From Thuidium tamariscinum (Eukaryota > Streptophyta > Bryopsida > Hypnales > Thuidiaceae), in the NCBI GenBank assembly GCA_947034885.2, contig OX344749.2, positions 17,561,501 to 17,625,500 of the forward strand: DNA of 64,000 nt, in the 5' to 3' direction. This document shows, one piece after another, positions 22,540 to 37,029 of this stretch (its first letter is position 1; each line of letters opens with the position of its first letter). The translations under genes and the position numbers were made by a program. Under the pieces are notes generated by a model. It was not told where the DNA came from. It saw only the letters and a program-made list of their open reading frames with translations, and did not search any database.

Positions 22540-25500
22540 TCAGGTTCCTTTCGAAGTCTTGTTAAAAGGCCAAAAGTTAACAAGTCGCTCTAGAACCCCC
22601 CCACCTTTCATAAATAAGCCAGAGAATCCCTGCGGGGTGCTGGCTGGAGGAAAATCTTCTGCTGGCATAGCAAATGGTTGCAACAACTTCTCCAAGCGAT
22701 CCAGAGTCACGCAGCTACCCTCTTCCTGCAACGTCTCCGGAGGCAAAACAGGCAGAGTGTGATCTCGGTTGCGGGGAGTTGCCTTCAGCCACAAAACCCC
22801 AACCAAAAGCCCCAGGTCAACTTCTGGGTCTTTTCAATATGACTAAAACATAGAAAACATCAACACGACCCTGCTCTTATCCATTCGTCCCCAAGTAACA
22901 CCAATAAGAAAATCACAAAACTGCAAAATAGACAAAACAGATCAACTCACCTCAAGAGGACTCAAAGCTGCACCACTGCTGAACATCAACTCTATCCTGA
23001 ACCTTCGTGAATCGTCCAAGGGTACCTGTTAACATACAAAGAACTTCAGAAATCTTATCCAATAATCTAATTGATAAAGTCAAACTGTTTAAATGAATTC
23101 GATACCATGAAATCGCCTCATTATACCTTGCAGGCATAGTCTAAAATTATGATGGAGATAAAAGATTGCAATGAAAAACGATACTTACTGCTGTATTCTC
23201 GTACATTCGAAGCACAAAATGGGTCAAATAGTCAAGCTCCTTCGTTTCAAATATACGTTTCAAACCTTCGTTTGCAACCAGACCCGGTTCTCCTTTCAGA
23301 GACTCATCCAGTTGGCAATAACGGATGACATTAATCAGAGAATGAATGTGCGACTCCTGCGTGATCCATATTAAGTAGTGAGAACATGAGAAAACACACC
23401 CAATCAATCAGTCTAATTCAGCACCCAAATCTCAACGAGAACAAGAGGAATAAAGAAATAAGATATTACTAGGAAAGTAATTGTATGTAACTTACCGAAG
23501 TGAAGTATAACCTGGTACGAACATGTCTCTCTGGTGTCCTTACGTTGGCATACCTGTCCAAAACAATTAGATGCACCACAGTATGCACACATGAATATCT
23601 CACGCATCTATCATGAAAATGGCATTCAGTCGATACACTTTATCATATAAATTCCTAAAAATGTCGAGGGGAATTAGCTCTTACTTAGGGTCCAAACGAT
23701 ACTGAGTTTCTTTATCATCATCATCGTCCGTCTCATAGGATTTGTCGGTAGAACAAGTTTGTCTCGAGCTGTCAACAGCCACCCTGACTTTACCACTGAC
23801 CAGGTTGCCCACCTCTAGGTGCTTACGAACTTTACTTGGAACATGGTCCTGCGTTCGTTTCAGTTCAGCAACACTAATAGCCTCTTCCCGAGTGTTTCGC
23901 AGGTCAATCAGTATCTTTCCTAGGAGGCGCCGCGCAATCTGTCATGTAGTAAGTGTCAAAATTACCCATTCTCTCAAAAAGTGTAGCTTATATAGAAATT
24001 CCAAGTGAACCACGAACAAAGGTGAGCACAGCTTGGTTGCATATATTACCCCATAAAAGGGTACAGGGAAACTATTTGTCCTATTTCAATAGCTCAACTG
24101 CGAAAGGGGTGCTGAGAAGGAAAACCGTAGAATTACATGCACCTCTACCTACAATGGCAAACCTGCATGACCTTAAAAAGCTCGAGGTAGGACAAAGGAT
24201 CCGAAAGGTTGAACTCGTACCTTTGCTCCGATGATCAGCTTGTGTTGAGGATTGATTCCATATTCATTTGGTATAACCCCATCCGCAAGCTTCTGCAACC
24301 CGAGACATCATCAACATGTTACCACAAAATCACAGCTTTCAACTTGCAACCAAAACCTTAATGCAAGACCAGTCATTCCCAGAAACTTTTCGAAAGAAAG
24401 TGTAAATTGATAACCAACATGGCTTCATGAGTTAATCCAAACTGTCCAAAAAGGAATCGCACCTTGGCCACTTGGTAGAGTTCGTCAAGACCGTGGAGTT
24501 GCAGATGTGTATTATGCAAAAGATCGTACCTGGACACGAAAGAAGACAAACGACAAAGAATATCAACACCGCCTTGGATGAACGATATGAAAATCGTGGC
24601 AAACACATTCAAGAGAAACTGAAATGAAGTTTCAAGAACACACTAAATCGTGCAGTTTCTAAAGCCAAACATGATCATCAGATGAAAGAGAGTCGGCAAC
24701 ACATTAAGAAAAAACAAAATAGGAAGTTCTATAATACGCTGACAGCCCAGTCTAACCAAAGCTTGGATAAGATGAGGAAGAATAGTAGAAACAAAACTCA
24801 CTTGGCAGAGTCGTAAATATCAGGAACTTTGCTTATATCATATCGACTGCACCCATCAGTCCCAGTGACCTTTAGTTCAAGCCACACAACCCTTACCAGA
24901 CTGATTAAAGGTCGGTTCATAGAATTCATTCCTATAAACAGTGGACGTACTATAATCAAAAACGATGTTACTCTAACAATTGCCAAGAAACGATATCACG
25001 AAATTCTCCTAAAACACTGCAACACATGTACTTTGTTTGTATCTTGTTAGGACCACCTCAGGAAACTTCACAAAACTTACTCTTTGCGTTCATTATAGAT
25101 ATCCCGTTCCAACTTCTTCCATCGAGCAAACATAAGGAGAAATCCCTCACTACCACACGGTAACCCAGCAGCAATTCGATCAACATCCATATTAGTCTTC
25201 CCCAAAGCTCGGGCTTGGTCGTAAGGTGGAATTTCCTCATTGAGAGTGTTCGAAGCGAGGCGCTCCTCTTCAGCTTTACAGAGGACTTTCACCTGAGCCG
25301 TAACTTTTCTCGTAAGCTCAACCTGAGGAGATCGATGCGGGTGAGTATTGTCTTATAAGAATGTAATTTAAATAAGCATTGGGCTCCATGTAATAATCGG
25401 GTAATGTCTAATGAAACCGCAAGGAGCGACTACATTCATCATTAGCTAAGACATACACTTCTCACTTGAGCTGCACGACCAAAGTGATATCATGACGAAA

Positions 25501-28500
25501 AATGGTCAAAAACCTGCAACAAGGACAGCGGCAATACCATGCTCTACAAACTTACTCTGCTAATACTGGAATCGGATAATGTCACGCATTAGATAACATC
25601 TACTAAAATAGAAGCTGGAGAGATGGCAAGAGATCGAACCAGTATCTTCATCAGTTCTACAGAGTTATCAGGCATCCCTCCTCCATCAACCATCCACGGT
25701 GTGTCAGATTTTGAGGATAAAGGAAGCGGTTGCTCTTCGGATGTTGTCATTACGTCGTACAACTTCGCCTGAAGACGAGAACAATCAAGAGAAATTGTGA
25801 ACTGGAGAAAAATCTATCAAAAACAACTCGTGTAAGGAAATATACGACATGTTTCTCAACATTCACAGTTCAGGGACGATGCAACTATACCTTCGCTTCC
25901 TCCATTTCAATACTAGCAGTATCCAGACCATCAAGCATAGGCGAGTCTTTGCTGACAAGAGACACCTGCAAGTCAATCTCTTTCAGTGTAGGTTATAAAG
26001 AACGGTCATAAGTATACAGTGACAGAAATTCTGTAGCAGTGGGATGAGAAAAAGATAAAAAAATTTCGGAGACAATAGAAGCACACGCAATACTAATCGA
26101 ATACTAATTCGAAGAAATAAACTCACCAATATGGGGGTCAGCTGACCCTCAAGATCAAGCAAGCCTTTTGCAAACGCAGCAGCTGACATCTGCAGGACGT
26201 CAAAAAATTACTACAATGAATGACCACGGTCTGGGAGACAATACTCTAAAGGTTAAAAGAGCAAAAACGAAGAACCCCACACAGTTCATCCAATTTCTGA
26301 AAAAGGAGAAGCAATATACAACTTATTCGCATACGGCAAATCCTAAGATAGTAAAACATGTCTAAGGAATCGGCCCAATCTTACAAGCCAAATAGAGGAC
26401 AAAAAGAAGTGCAAGAAAACGTCCCTAATATCCTTCGTACGTTAACAGTTATTGAAATGTAGAAGGAAAATCAACCTGAACCCTGCCCTCATCGGAACTG
26501 TAGATTTTCAGGTCATGTCGATAAGTACTATGAAGTCGCAGCAAGCCTGTTCCCTCTCCTGTGGTCCAATTTCAGATTCATGAGGATGCTTTTTGAGCTC
26601 TGTAACAAAAACTTCGAGATATACCTCGAGAATAAATCAGTCAAATTTACTTGCAGGATAACTCAAATTTGCAACTTCTGAATAACTCTCGGGCATTTCT
26701 ATGCTGCCGCTGTAATCATTACCTGGATACATGTGATTTCTGAAAGATCGCCCCAATTCTTCAGCCTGCAATCGCGAGAGTGCATTCAGTACATTCAAGA
26801 TGAATGACACCAATTATACAGCTACACTGAAGATGGTGACCGTAGGAAAGTACAATCACAGAAATGGGAAAATCACTATTGAAGTCATCGAATGACAGAT
26901 GGAAGACAAAGAAACACACATCGTGAAAATGCGCACCTGCTTTCGGCCAGCATGGGTGAGAACACCTCCATACTTCAGTACCATCAGCGCCTCTACGGGA
27001 CGTTCCCCTTCAGCTTCATCCTCCTCCTTCGGAAATTTCGTCCACTTTTGCGGTTTCAGCTGAACTTTCCGATAAATTCCGGAAAAGTGACCACCCTAAA
27101 ATAAAATCGTAACAAGCATGAAACTTCAGTTAAACTAAACAAGTAAACGTGTTACAACGTTTACCAAAAAAAGGCCAGTAGAAAGTGAACTTTCAAGGTT
27201 TCACAGTTACGTAGATCCATGCAGAAAGAACAAAGATGGAAGTAGTGATTCACCTCCTCAAGCACGGCTTTCACATGGCGTAATTTCTCGGCATGCTCAA
27301 AGTCTTCTGCCTCACTGTCGCTACTCTCTTTGCCTAATCTGAGGGCATTTTCAAAGTAGGAATGCACATTAACGCCTAAACTAGAAAGTGTCCAGCAAGT
27401 GAAAAAAAACCATGAACTAGCAAAAACCCAAAGCTGATTTCACAAGGCACACAGACCTAGCGCGAGGGACCAGCATACGGGTTGCGTCGAGAAGATCTTG
27501 CAACTGCACTGCACTTTTCAATTTAGCCTGTAACCAAAAGCAATAGATTTAATCAACTTCATGTCCGTGATAACTAAGGGGAAGGTCGAATCAATCAAAG
27601 ACATACATATGCAGGGACAAGTGGAGAAATCTACCTCCGATCGAGGTCTCCCGCCATTATATTTCAGCATGAGGTTCAGTAGTCTATCCTGTGTTACTTT
27701 CATCTTGACCTTCTGTTTTGGTGTTCTGTCACCACTGCCAGATAGACAAGATCATGTCAACACTACCAGATTCACGTGCGTTGATATCAAATGCATATGC
27801 AAGCGAACAAATAAAATCTCAACTATTCAACAGGCTATGGTCTTGCTTACTTCATTAGCAAACATTTCAAAAGTAATTTGATACATTAGAAAATGCAAAG
27901 AAGTAGATGAAGATAAGGAACCCGAAACCAATAGTTAATCAAACAAGAAATGGTCGCAGAGAAATTGTCTTACTGTCGTAAAATAGCAATAACACATCGC
28001 AGTTCTTCCGATTGACCAAATGTGCCGCCCGCAAGTACAGCACTTTCCTGCCTTGCTATTCCATTGGCATCCTCTGGCTCAAGTGGCTGTTCAGTTCTAC
28101 TCCATGGTAAACATGAGAGCTTCACATTTAGATGAGGCGCTCTGGCTTCCAAAAACATGGTTCTGAGAACACAAGCTGCATCGTCGTAATACCTGAAATC
28201 GCCATCAATTTATCTAACTCCTCAGTACCGCTAGACTAAAGCTTCAGAAATACCAAGGAAGTGAAAATCACAGTCAACTACCACATAGGGTTTTGCCGCA
28301 CTAAGAATATTCACTTACTTATAAGAGTTCTTAACAAAACTCCACCCATTAACATCACAAACATATGAGCGGCCTTGTGATCGAAGTAAATCGAACCCAC
28401 ATACCTACAGACAACATACGCTTTGTTAGATTTCTCTGAGGATACCATGCACCTAACAAACTCTAGAGACCGAGAGAACTCACTTTTCGAGCAGACAGTG

Positions 28501-31500
28501 AAGAAAGTAATGTACAGTCATCTGCTGCAATATAAAATTTACGTGCAACAAATTAAAATCTGAAAACCAGCACATATTGAAATGGGCATTCGATGTCGAA
28601 GCGACAGACAAGCGCTTGAGGGCTCACAAGTGCCCAAAAACTAGCACCCAAGATCTCGTTTGCGGCAGTCACCCGACTTCCCTTCGAAGATAAAAGTTAA
28701 TGAATTACTGTAGATTACTTTAGAAAGAACAGGACTTACTCCTTGCCCGAAAGCGACGCAAACTTCTCGAGCCATTTGCTTTTCGGCAGGTGTCAGAAGT
28801 ACAGGGTACCTCACCTATAACATTCAATAAGGTCACAATACCATCGGATCAGAGAATCGGCATAATTAATCATGTCGAAGCATTTGCTATGAACGAACAT
28901 TAAACCGGACTTTTATGAACTGGCATCTTTTAACAAAGTGATGAAATAAAATTAATCGATTTGACTTCCACAGAAACATGAAAGAATCAAAATGCGATCT
29001 TTCCTTCTCTAAGCGAAAGCTAGACAACCTTATCGCCTCCAAAAAAGTATTGGAAAGTTAGAAGTTAGATACTGCAAAGTCAAATCAACTAATCATCATA
29101 TTCTCACCTCCTTCCCATCCGCACTTCTCATTACTACCCCGTCGACGACGGGAGACTTCCGAGCTTCAGCATGAGCATATTCTGGTCCCACAGTATATAC
29201 CTGTAAGCAAAAAGATTGGCACATTAGGGACACTCTCATCTGGGGAATCCACTTACATATACGTGGAGGACCAACGCAGTTCCCAGAATCCGCAATGATC
29301 ATTTTCCATAATTGGAGCTAAACAACTCTTACAAAGCATAGATCTTTTAAAAACAACTTAAAAGGTGATGACCACATTCACAGCGGGAGGAATATAAGCA
29401 TCATTTATATATTACATTAAGCCTAAATCATGTTCGAGTATCCTCCCAGCATATTGAGCTAGTTCTGAACATCGTATTAAAACTACGTCTGCAGTAGAGT
29501 TGCTCTACTTCTCCACATTCATTCAGAAAACAACATAAAGAGAATAAAACTTGCAATCTACACAGCAAAATTTCCAATCAGATAAGAAAATGAATCAACC
29601 AATGGGAATATCGCTCAAGAAGAATATAGACTTCAAGCAAAAACTGAAAACTCTCGTAAAGGAGGATTCACTAAAAACATTATCCGCACATACCTTAACA
29701 TCAGTACCTCCGGTAGGCATAAACTCCTCGTAAATGTAAGAACCAGACCTCCGCACTCTTCGCATCTCCGGGTGAAATTCACTAGATCTATTACCCACCT
29801 GAAGAACAGATACTTGAGTGGTGAGTGGTACAACATGGATAAATTCAACATCCAAAACGACTTCGAGAGCAATATCACAAACACTTCGTGTTGAATCAAC
29901 CATGGAAATAACGAAGGATATTGTTTGGTCATTTGACCTAAGCATGAAACCCTAAGGGGAAAGAACATCTCAAATGACCTTGAAAGTACTGCAAACAGTC
30001 TATTCCCACACCCGTAGTGATAGATTAAAACTCACCTTCCGAAACAGCTCCTTCATCCCTCCACCAGCAGAACTTGGATAATATATCATTACACAGTGGT
30101 TATCACCTGCTCAGTGACGAGTGGTTGAGAACTTTGGAACTAGCAAATGAAATACAGACCATCTCCTGAACACAAAAAGTATCTAACCCGATGCCAAGGT
30201 CGAGGATAATCTACTCAATCTGCCAGTAGCAAAACTATAATCGACCCAAAACATACTGAACAAAAATGGCCAATGTATGGTTATGCAGCTCCTAAATATT
30301 TAGAATAAAGCAAACAGTAAAACTGCCAAAAGGTTGCCGAAAGAACGAGCATACCATCAACAGGCTTCTCCACAAATGGTTTCAGAATTCGTTTCCCATT
30401 TATTTCAACATAATCTTCTTCTTCCACAAAATGGTCCACTTCTTGATCAGGAAAGTCTCGATTGACCAGTGCGTAGTTAGGAATCGGAATACCAACCTCG
30501 TCAAGGCGCTGTCAAAGCCACCGGACAAAGGTGCAATTCAAAAAGTTCAGATCAAAATACATCAGCCATACTCAAAAAGCATCGCAATGCAACAAAGCAG
30601 GCTTCAAATTAAACAAGAAGGGTCCTGATAAGTAGATCTTACTAAGGCCCCATTCAAATCGTGCCAACCTACTGAGTACAAGCAGATACATGGTGAGACA
30701 CGATCAAAGAGATACATACAGCATAGACTTTGCGGCGGTCATGAAGTAGGTGCTGCAAGTTCAGCTCGTTGATCAAGTACGGTCTAGATCACAACAGCCA
30801 GCAGCAGATCATAAGAATTCCTCTCATCATGTCGTAACTTCCAGTTACCTCAGAAATTGCTGTTACATTCCGAAAGACATCAACAAAACAAGTCTGTTTG
30901 ATAATCATTTTCAATTGTTTCGAACACACGGTAAAATAAATGATGAGGAAAGAATACTGACTTGCGAAGAGCAGCATACTCTTCAGCTTTGTGGAGTGGA
31001 TAGCCAGTTGAATAGAATGCTATCAAACAGTCACAGAGCGGCCAACTTGAAAACATCGACAAAAAAATGTCATGAGAATACATATAAATAAAATTTCGAC
31101 GCATTCCAACATGGCAAACGACCATAAGAGTAACCAATATTAATCACGACACACAACAACTAACAGCTCAATGACGAACCAAGTGCAGAAAAATCAATAT
31201 GCACTCACTTCTCTACTGGTTCGTGCAAGATTACTCGGTCTCCGAATATAATGATCTGCAGAAAGAGAGAAATCTCAGAAACTACATAACAACGTAGCAT
31301 CAAAGACGCAAAACGTTGAAAGAGTGGGATGGTGCTGAAAATAGGCCAAGCAGAAGGCCAGTCTCTTTAAGAAAATAGGTAAGAGTAAAACAGTAGACTC
31401 CAGCATGATAACAAACAGAGAACCGTCGCTTAATTTCGCATTAAAAATAAAACACAGAGACGAGCACTTTGGTTCTGATCGGAGAAGACAAGGAGATTCA

Positions 31501-33467
31501 CAGGACTTAGATCACTCATGAAGTCTCTCTTCAAAACACCATACAAGCTGACCCTTTGAATTTCCGCAGGGACTTACTGGACCTGAAGAACTAGGTAAAG
31601 AGTGTGAAAACCAAACCTCAAATTCACCGAACATTCTTAGCCGATCTAGAATTTGAGCCATAGGTCCTGATAGTGCCTGCCAATTTCAAGTAGGTAAACT
31701 GTCAGATAAACGCATCGTAACGATCTCTTAAACTCCATCGGACGTCTAAACTTGTCCTACATGCATGAGTTCTCTAACGAAAAACAAGAAACTCAACAGT
31801 ACGATTCCAGTGATAGTCCGCCCACCCACGTGAACCTTGCGCACAAACTTGTATGACACTAAAGAATGAAATCCCAGGTAAATCCATCTAAATTGATCAC
31901 GAACGTTTCAGCTGTCTATACGGACAGATCCACAAGCATGTTATAACCACTGGGCATACTTGAATGCTGTACACGGACCTACCGTCCCTCCACCTCCAAC
32001 CATTCACTTGCGTCAAACCATACGGACGATGCCATTCCCAAATGATGCAGTACCAAAAAAACGTAAACAGAAACAAAAAGCTGTGAATAATGAATTCACA
32101 GGTGGAGTCGGAGGGTTCCCTACGATCCTGCAAGAACATTAATAAAGCGACACAAACATACATCCAGTGTGATTCGACTAAAATTCAACTGCATGCGAAG
32201 TCTGCCACTACTTGTCATTCATCACAGAACACGTCGGTAATTCAAGTAACCTCCTAGTTTCAAAATGAAAATCAATATCAGGAGAAGGGAGAAAAAATTT
32301 AAAATCACGGTCATTAAAATCACGGACAACTAACCACATTCTGTCAACTGATCAAGCGTACAGACCTCTTGAATCCATGACGGCCTCCGAGAATTTGAAC
32401 TCAAACCAGAGCGTAATCAATTCGTTTGAAATCAAAAGATAACGCTTACACCACTCTCGTGTCCAATTGCTTGAAATTCATAATCAGCGAAGACATTGAA
32501 TGGAATCAAAAGCGCGTCACAGCTACCAAGGAGCCGACAAAAGGACCAGCATGTCTAACAAGTTGAACGTACGAGTCCATGCAATAGTTCTGTCGATAGT
32601 TCCCGCTGAGAGAATATTCCTCAAAACCTAGTTTGAACTAGAAGGATATTCTGCTTTGATCCAAGAGCATCTTCAGGGATCCAAATTACTCAGAAACCGC
32701 TGCAGGCAACTGAAACGCAAGGAGCAGGTGTGCACAAGAAACTTCTGAAATTCATACTCGAAACTCCGATTGCAACATTGACATTAAGATTAGATACAAA
32801 AGTCCAGACAGAGACATTTTCGTTCCTCGAGTTTTCCCTGCGCGACTTCCAAGGCCACGGGGTACGCAAACAATCCAAATCAGCGGCGCTCAACAGAAGA
32901 GAAATCGTCAATTAAATGCCCATCCTGCCCACACTACTACTCAATTCAATCCTCTACACATTTGGTGCTTGAATCGATGAGAGCTCTGTTCGAAGGAAAC
33001 GCTTTCCCACAAAGTCTCAGCGAACTTCCTACACGTCCTTGGTAACTCCTCCCAAAAAGAAAAAGAAAGTGATCTAACAGCCTCAGACAATCATGATCAA
33101 GAAAACGCAGTGAATGTTCTTCAACGATATTTTATACGGAGTACGCAGCAATTGCACGCCGTGTAAGTAGAAGAAGTTCCAGAAAGTGGAGCAGCCCAGC
33201 TCAAATAGTAGCACAACAATCGCCACTTCGCTTTCCAATTGCAGAGCCCCCCCGCGCTTTCAAAATTCGAGGGCCAACCCGCCAGCAGGAAAATTCAACC
33301 ACCACAGAAATTCACCACAAAACAATGACAACAAATCACCGCTGCAACGCAGCCAGTCTCTTTCCGCCAACCTTTTTTTCCATCACGCATACTCCGACCA
33401 CAACCTTCTTGAATCCATCCGGTTGTGGCTTCTGCCCCTTACCGCCATCTTCCTCCGCGTCCGCCAT
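22540..33467 (-). CDS. VIH: Inositol hexakisphosphate/diphosphoinositol kinase-phosphatase (VIH, PPIP5K family)
   Basis: Bifunctional cytosolic enzyme that makes and breaks inositol pyrophosphates (InsP7, InsP8), which plants use in phosphate sensing through SPX proteins. Thirty coding exons, phase-consistent, 1061 codons: 33467-33372, 31676-31617, 31255-31209, 31045-30962, 30783-30720, 30508-30355, 30106-30036, 29798-29694, 29200-29108, 28814-28740, 28404-28319, 28192-27974, 27734-27635, 27527-27457, 27338-27254, 27095-26937, 26765-26723, 26558-26476, 26189-26127, 25965-25891, 25768-25640, 25322-25081, 24846-24802, 24529-24463, 24292-24221, 23938-23685, 23553-23496, 23356-23189, 23025-22951, 22782-22540. 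The ATP-grasp kinase half (about residues 20-320) shows [39 protein letters not shown] and [19 protein letters not shown]. The histidine-acid-phosphatase half opens with RHGDRTP at 384-390 and ends near PAEDFPPAS at 1021-1029. Length fits the plant family (about 1050). The start is the first ATG leading into GVCVMEKK. Intron 1 is about 1.7 kb; the others are mostly 80-400 bp. Confidence 0.95.
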
Positions 33468-34420
33468 ATTCACTCCCCTACTCTCCTCTTTCCAACCCAC
33501 TCTTCTCGCCCCTCTCCCCTGCCTCCACACCTCTCGAGTCTCGACTACCAAATTCACAACTGAAACGCCAACAGCAATGATGACGAAGAATATAAACACA
33601 GAAAAAAAACAAAGAATCCTCTCCGCCGCCTCCTCCAACCAACCAAGGCACGAGAAAAACTTCACCCGCCGGTGACTCTCATCATTCTCCAGAAGCAACT
33701 GCACCCGGCGACGGCCAAGCTAACTCAAAAGCGTAACTACTCACGTCGCCCGCCCGTGGTTTGAAAAATCCGAGTCCGGCTGTTTCGCACTCATTGCTCC
33801 CAGTCATGCCACCGAAAGATAGTGACAGCGGCGGAGGGAGGGAGGCAGGGGAGGCCTAGGAAACACTCGCTCGCTGACGGCCTGCCAGACAGACACCACG
33901 CAGGCCACTCACCCGGCCCGTTCCAGCGCTGGAACCGCGTTGGCCTCGCCCGTTCCGTGCATAACGAACCCTTCAACCGCTCCGTCCACATTCCCTCGGA
34001 CTTCTTCCGTCGGGTTCCACGCCAAACCCGACGGACCCACGGACGGACGGACAGTCCGACTCCCCGCGCTCCGTCCCCGAGACATGACTTTTCATCCCTT
34101 TCCGTCGTCCTTTCGGATGAACTTAGATTCTATCATCCACGCAATCATGTCTAGGAATATTCCGAGCAAATATACTCGCAGTTCCCGATCGGGTAGGGTG
34201 GCTATTCTATCAGTAGGCCGCGGAATGGGGAAGGATGTTCGTTTGGCCTGCGATTCATCATCACCACTGGCGGCCTGGCGGGGCATTTACGTGTATAAAT
34301 TAAGCCGTCCGCCCTGGATCCTCGAAATCTCGAATCCCCGGGACTTGATTTCGTTTCCTTCTTGTGGTCTGCTTTTGCCTGCCTTGGAAGTTGAAACAGT
34401 TGCATGATCAGTCCTCCACC
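33468..34420 (-). promoter_or_regulatory. 5' leader and promoter region of the VIH gene
   Basis: GC-rich DNA directly upstream of the VIH start, most pronounced from about 33.75 to 34.1 kb, contrasts with AT-rich DNA beyond 34.4 kb. It most likely holds the 5' UTR and core promoter. No TATA box or defined element is assigned. Plus-strand open frames here (33186-34407) are composition artefacts. Confidence 0.45.
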
Positions 34421-34664
34421 AACTTTTTATTTTATGGGTGGAAGCCTGAAAGGGCGGTGTCTCCTACAGTCTTCCGTCCGTCCACTAATTTAACGTAGGC
34501 CAACATGGCATGGACTCAGCATTTCAGCTAGACACGTTGTGCCCATCTGTCCATTCTGCACCACTTGTTGTTCTCGGCGTTTTTGCACGAAAAGGGAGCC
34601 TCGGTATATTCCCATCCTACAAACCTTGGAAACCAACTGTTGTTACAAACCTCAATATCAGACA

Positions 34665-34815
34665 ATTCCTCATGGGTAAATGTTAAGTCGTTACTGCAGT
34701 ACTGTACTGATCAGAGATTACAGCATTCCTCATGAGCAGAAGTCAAGTCGTTACTGCAGTATCAGAGTTTACAGCATTCCTCATGGGCAAGCTTAAGTTG
34801 ACTGCAGTAAGTTCA
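34665..34815. repeat. Short imperfect tandem repeat
   Basis: Units starting with ATTCCTCATG at 34665, 34725 and 34775 each continue into AAGTCGTTACTGCAGTA or a variant, with period 50-60 bp. The third unit is diverged. No coding or regulatory role is evident. Confidence 0.6.
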
Positions 34816-36012
34816 AAGATGAAATTGAAGACGAGTGGAGTAGATATTGAATTGACTAAACATTGGTTACGGCAACTCAGGGAAGTTCCTCTCTCATTGG
34901 GCAGTCTCAACTACTACACTTCAGGTATTCCCATGTTTCGAGCACACTGATGTGTAACTTCTATCTTTGGAGGTAATCCTGTAATCTTGTGACCACGAGT
35001 AAACCAGTGTGAGCTTCTTGGCGGCTGACTAAGGGTTAGGTACTCCACATGTGTATATTTCCATTGACTTGGGGGAACGCAAATGACTGAAAAATAAGTG
35101 GGGATGCTCCACCCCCAAAATATTTGGAATATCTACGAGAGTACTGCACTTCTAGGACAAACCGCCCATCTTGACTGTGTGAATTTGTGTTCCATTCAAC
35201 AACTTATTACTTCTTGGGAGTGAGGATTAATTTAACTTATATGAGCAATTCTGTGCACAACTGTAGTGACTGCTGTCGTAGCCTAAGTTAGTAGGGAACA
35301 TTCGCGGCAGAAGGAGGTACAGCATATTCATAGATCCTGCCACACAGATCCTGTCATAAGAGGGATTGGGGGAACAACAAAGGCGAAAAGTGACAAACTG
35401 ACAACTCAAGCATGGGTTGGTGCCAGTGCTTTGGTTTTGGCTTTTTTGACCAATGGTTTGGAGGCCTCACTGTGGAAATGCTTGTGGGTTATATGGCTCC
35501 TTCTCTGCTTCTGGGCTATGAGTGAAGGTGACCCCTAAGTGTGAGGATGTTGAAGCCTCGTGGCCTATTTTTTGGGGCAACAAAGGCATCGGCATTAACT
35601 TTTTCCCACATGGAGTTAAGAGATTTTGCTATCATATAGGCACTACTAGCAATTTTCAAAATTGTTTCAAGGCATGAACAACCCAAAGAAGTAAGTCCAA
35701 TTGGCCTTCATCGCAAGAGGGATTTCCCGGTGAATGAAATCATAAATGAGAAAGTAGTGTTTTTTTGAAACAAGTGAAATTGGTCCAAACATTTTTTAGA
35801 TTTGCTTGGCAATTTAAAATTTGGCCCTAGTTTGTTGATATTCTAATTTTAGAGTGATATGATAACTTTCATTTATACCATGATGTTATACACTATAATA
35901 TATTGGTACATTTGTGGTGAAAATTTCAGATTTTTCAAGTCTGTTCTATGGTTGATATGATTTTTCTTCACTTTCCTCTTAAAAAATTCACACTAGTTTC
36001 AATTTTTTTAGA
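34816..36012. other. Intergenic DNA
   Basis: No supported gene. Short open frames at 34732-34950 and 35227-35409 have no family match. Confidence 0.4.
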
Positions 36013-36368
36013 TAGTAGAATTTCATACCTCATTTAGGCATAGTAGAGTAGTTTTTTTCTGAAAAAAATCTGAACCAAGAAAAGGAAGAAAATCAAGCTA
36101 AGTTTCATCTTCAAAAATCTATTTGAGATTTTGAGCCTCCAATCAAAAGTAATGGACAAATTTCAAAGAGTATATTTGAAATTGGCAAAGAAAATGGTCC
36201 TTCCAACCTTTTTTCAAATATGTCACTAACTTTTGGTTTGAGTCTTGAAATCTCCAAAAAAAAATTGGAGATGAAACTTGGCTTAATTCCCTACCTTTTC
36301 TTAGTTCAAAATTTTGTTTTTAAATTATTCTACCATGCCTAAATGAGGTCTAAAATTCTACTTTAACA
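36013..36368. mobile_element. Foldback MITE-like element
   Basis: About 355 bp that is an imperfect inverted repeat over most of its length. Left GTAGAATTTCATACCTCATT is mirrored on the right by GTAGAATTTTAGACCTCATT read in reverse, and inner segments (AAGAAAAGG, AAACTTGGCTTAA-type) also pair. No target duplication is assigned. Confidence 0.5.
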
Positions 36369-37029
36369 ATAATTTCTACTTTTGACTTTACAATGAGTGG
36401 TTGAGGTCCTACTAATACTGTGAGGTTTCCCAATATGGATTATCTTTTTTCTTACTATACCTCTTTTATAAAGAACTTGTCTTCACATACATTTTCATGC
36501 ATTCATTTGGCATGGGCTTTTTTGTACATTAGACAAAGGATGTGGTAAGGCAATCAACCTTTTACACTTCCTTGTTCTAAAATTTATTAGATTTGGCTAT
36601 TGGGTGTCCTATTATTGCAAATTTTGCACCTCTTATGAAAACCATTAGAAGGGATTTGAGGGTTCCAAAGGGCCATTTTTGGGACTATTCCCATAACTGC
36701 TGGCTGTTGTCAAGCCAGCATTTACTAAAAAAGATTTACACTTCTACTAATAATACATAATTAGATACCTTTGAAGACCACTAAACTCACCTTTAAAAAA
36801 AATCAAATATTTACTTTTCTTAGTGGAAAATAAAAAATTTCAATAGATAACCTTCAATAATACCCATCAAAACATTTAGAATGGTCAAAGGGATTTAATT
36901 GCCCATAAACAAAGACACTAAAATTTTTTAGCACCCATAAATGGTCATTCATAGTAAGGGATGTTGTTGCTCATGCCATTAGGGATTAAAGACAAATTCA
37001 ATTTGTATCATTTTGAGTTCATTGTCACA

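Noticed and set aside
33186-34407. Plus-strand open frames opposite VIH exon 1 and its upstream region
   Set aside because: Low-complexity serine/proline-rich translations in GC-rich leader DNA with no family match; antisense to the recognised gene.
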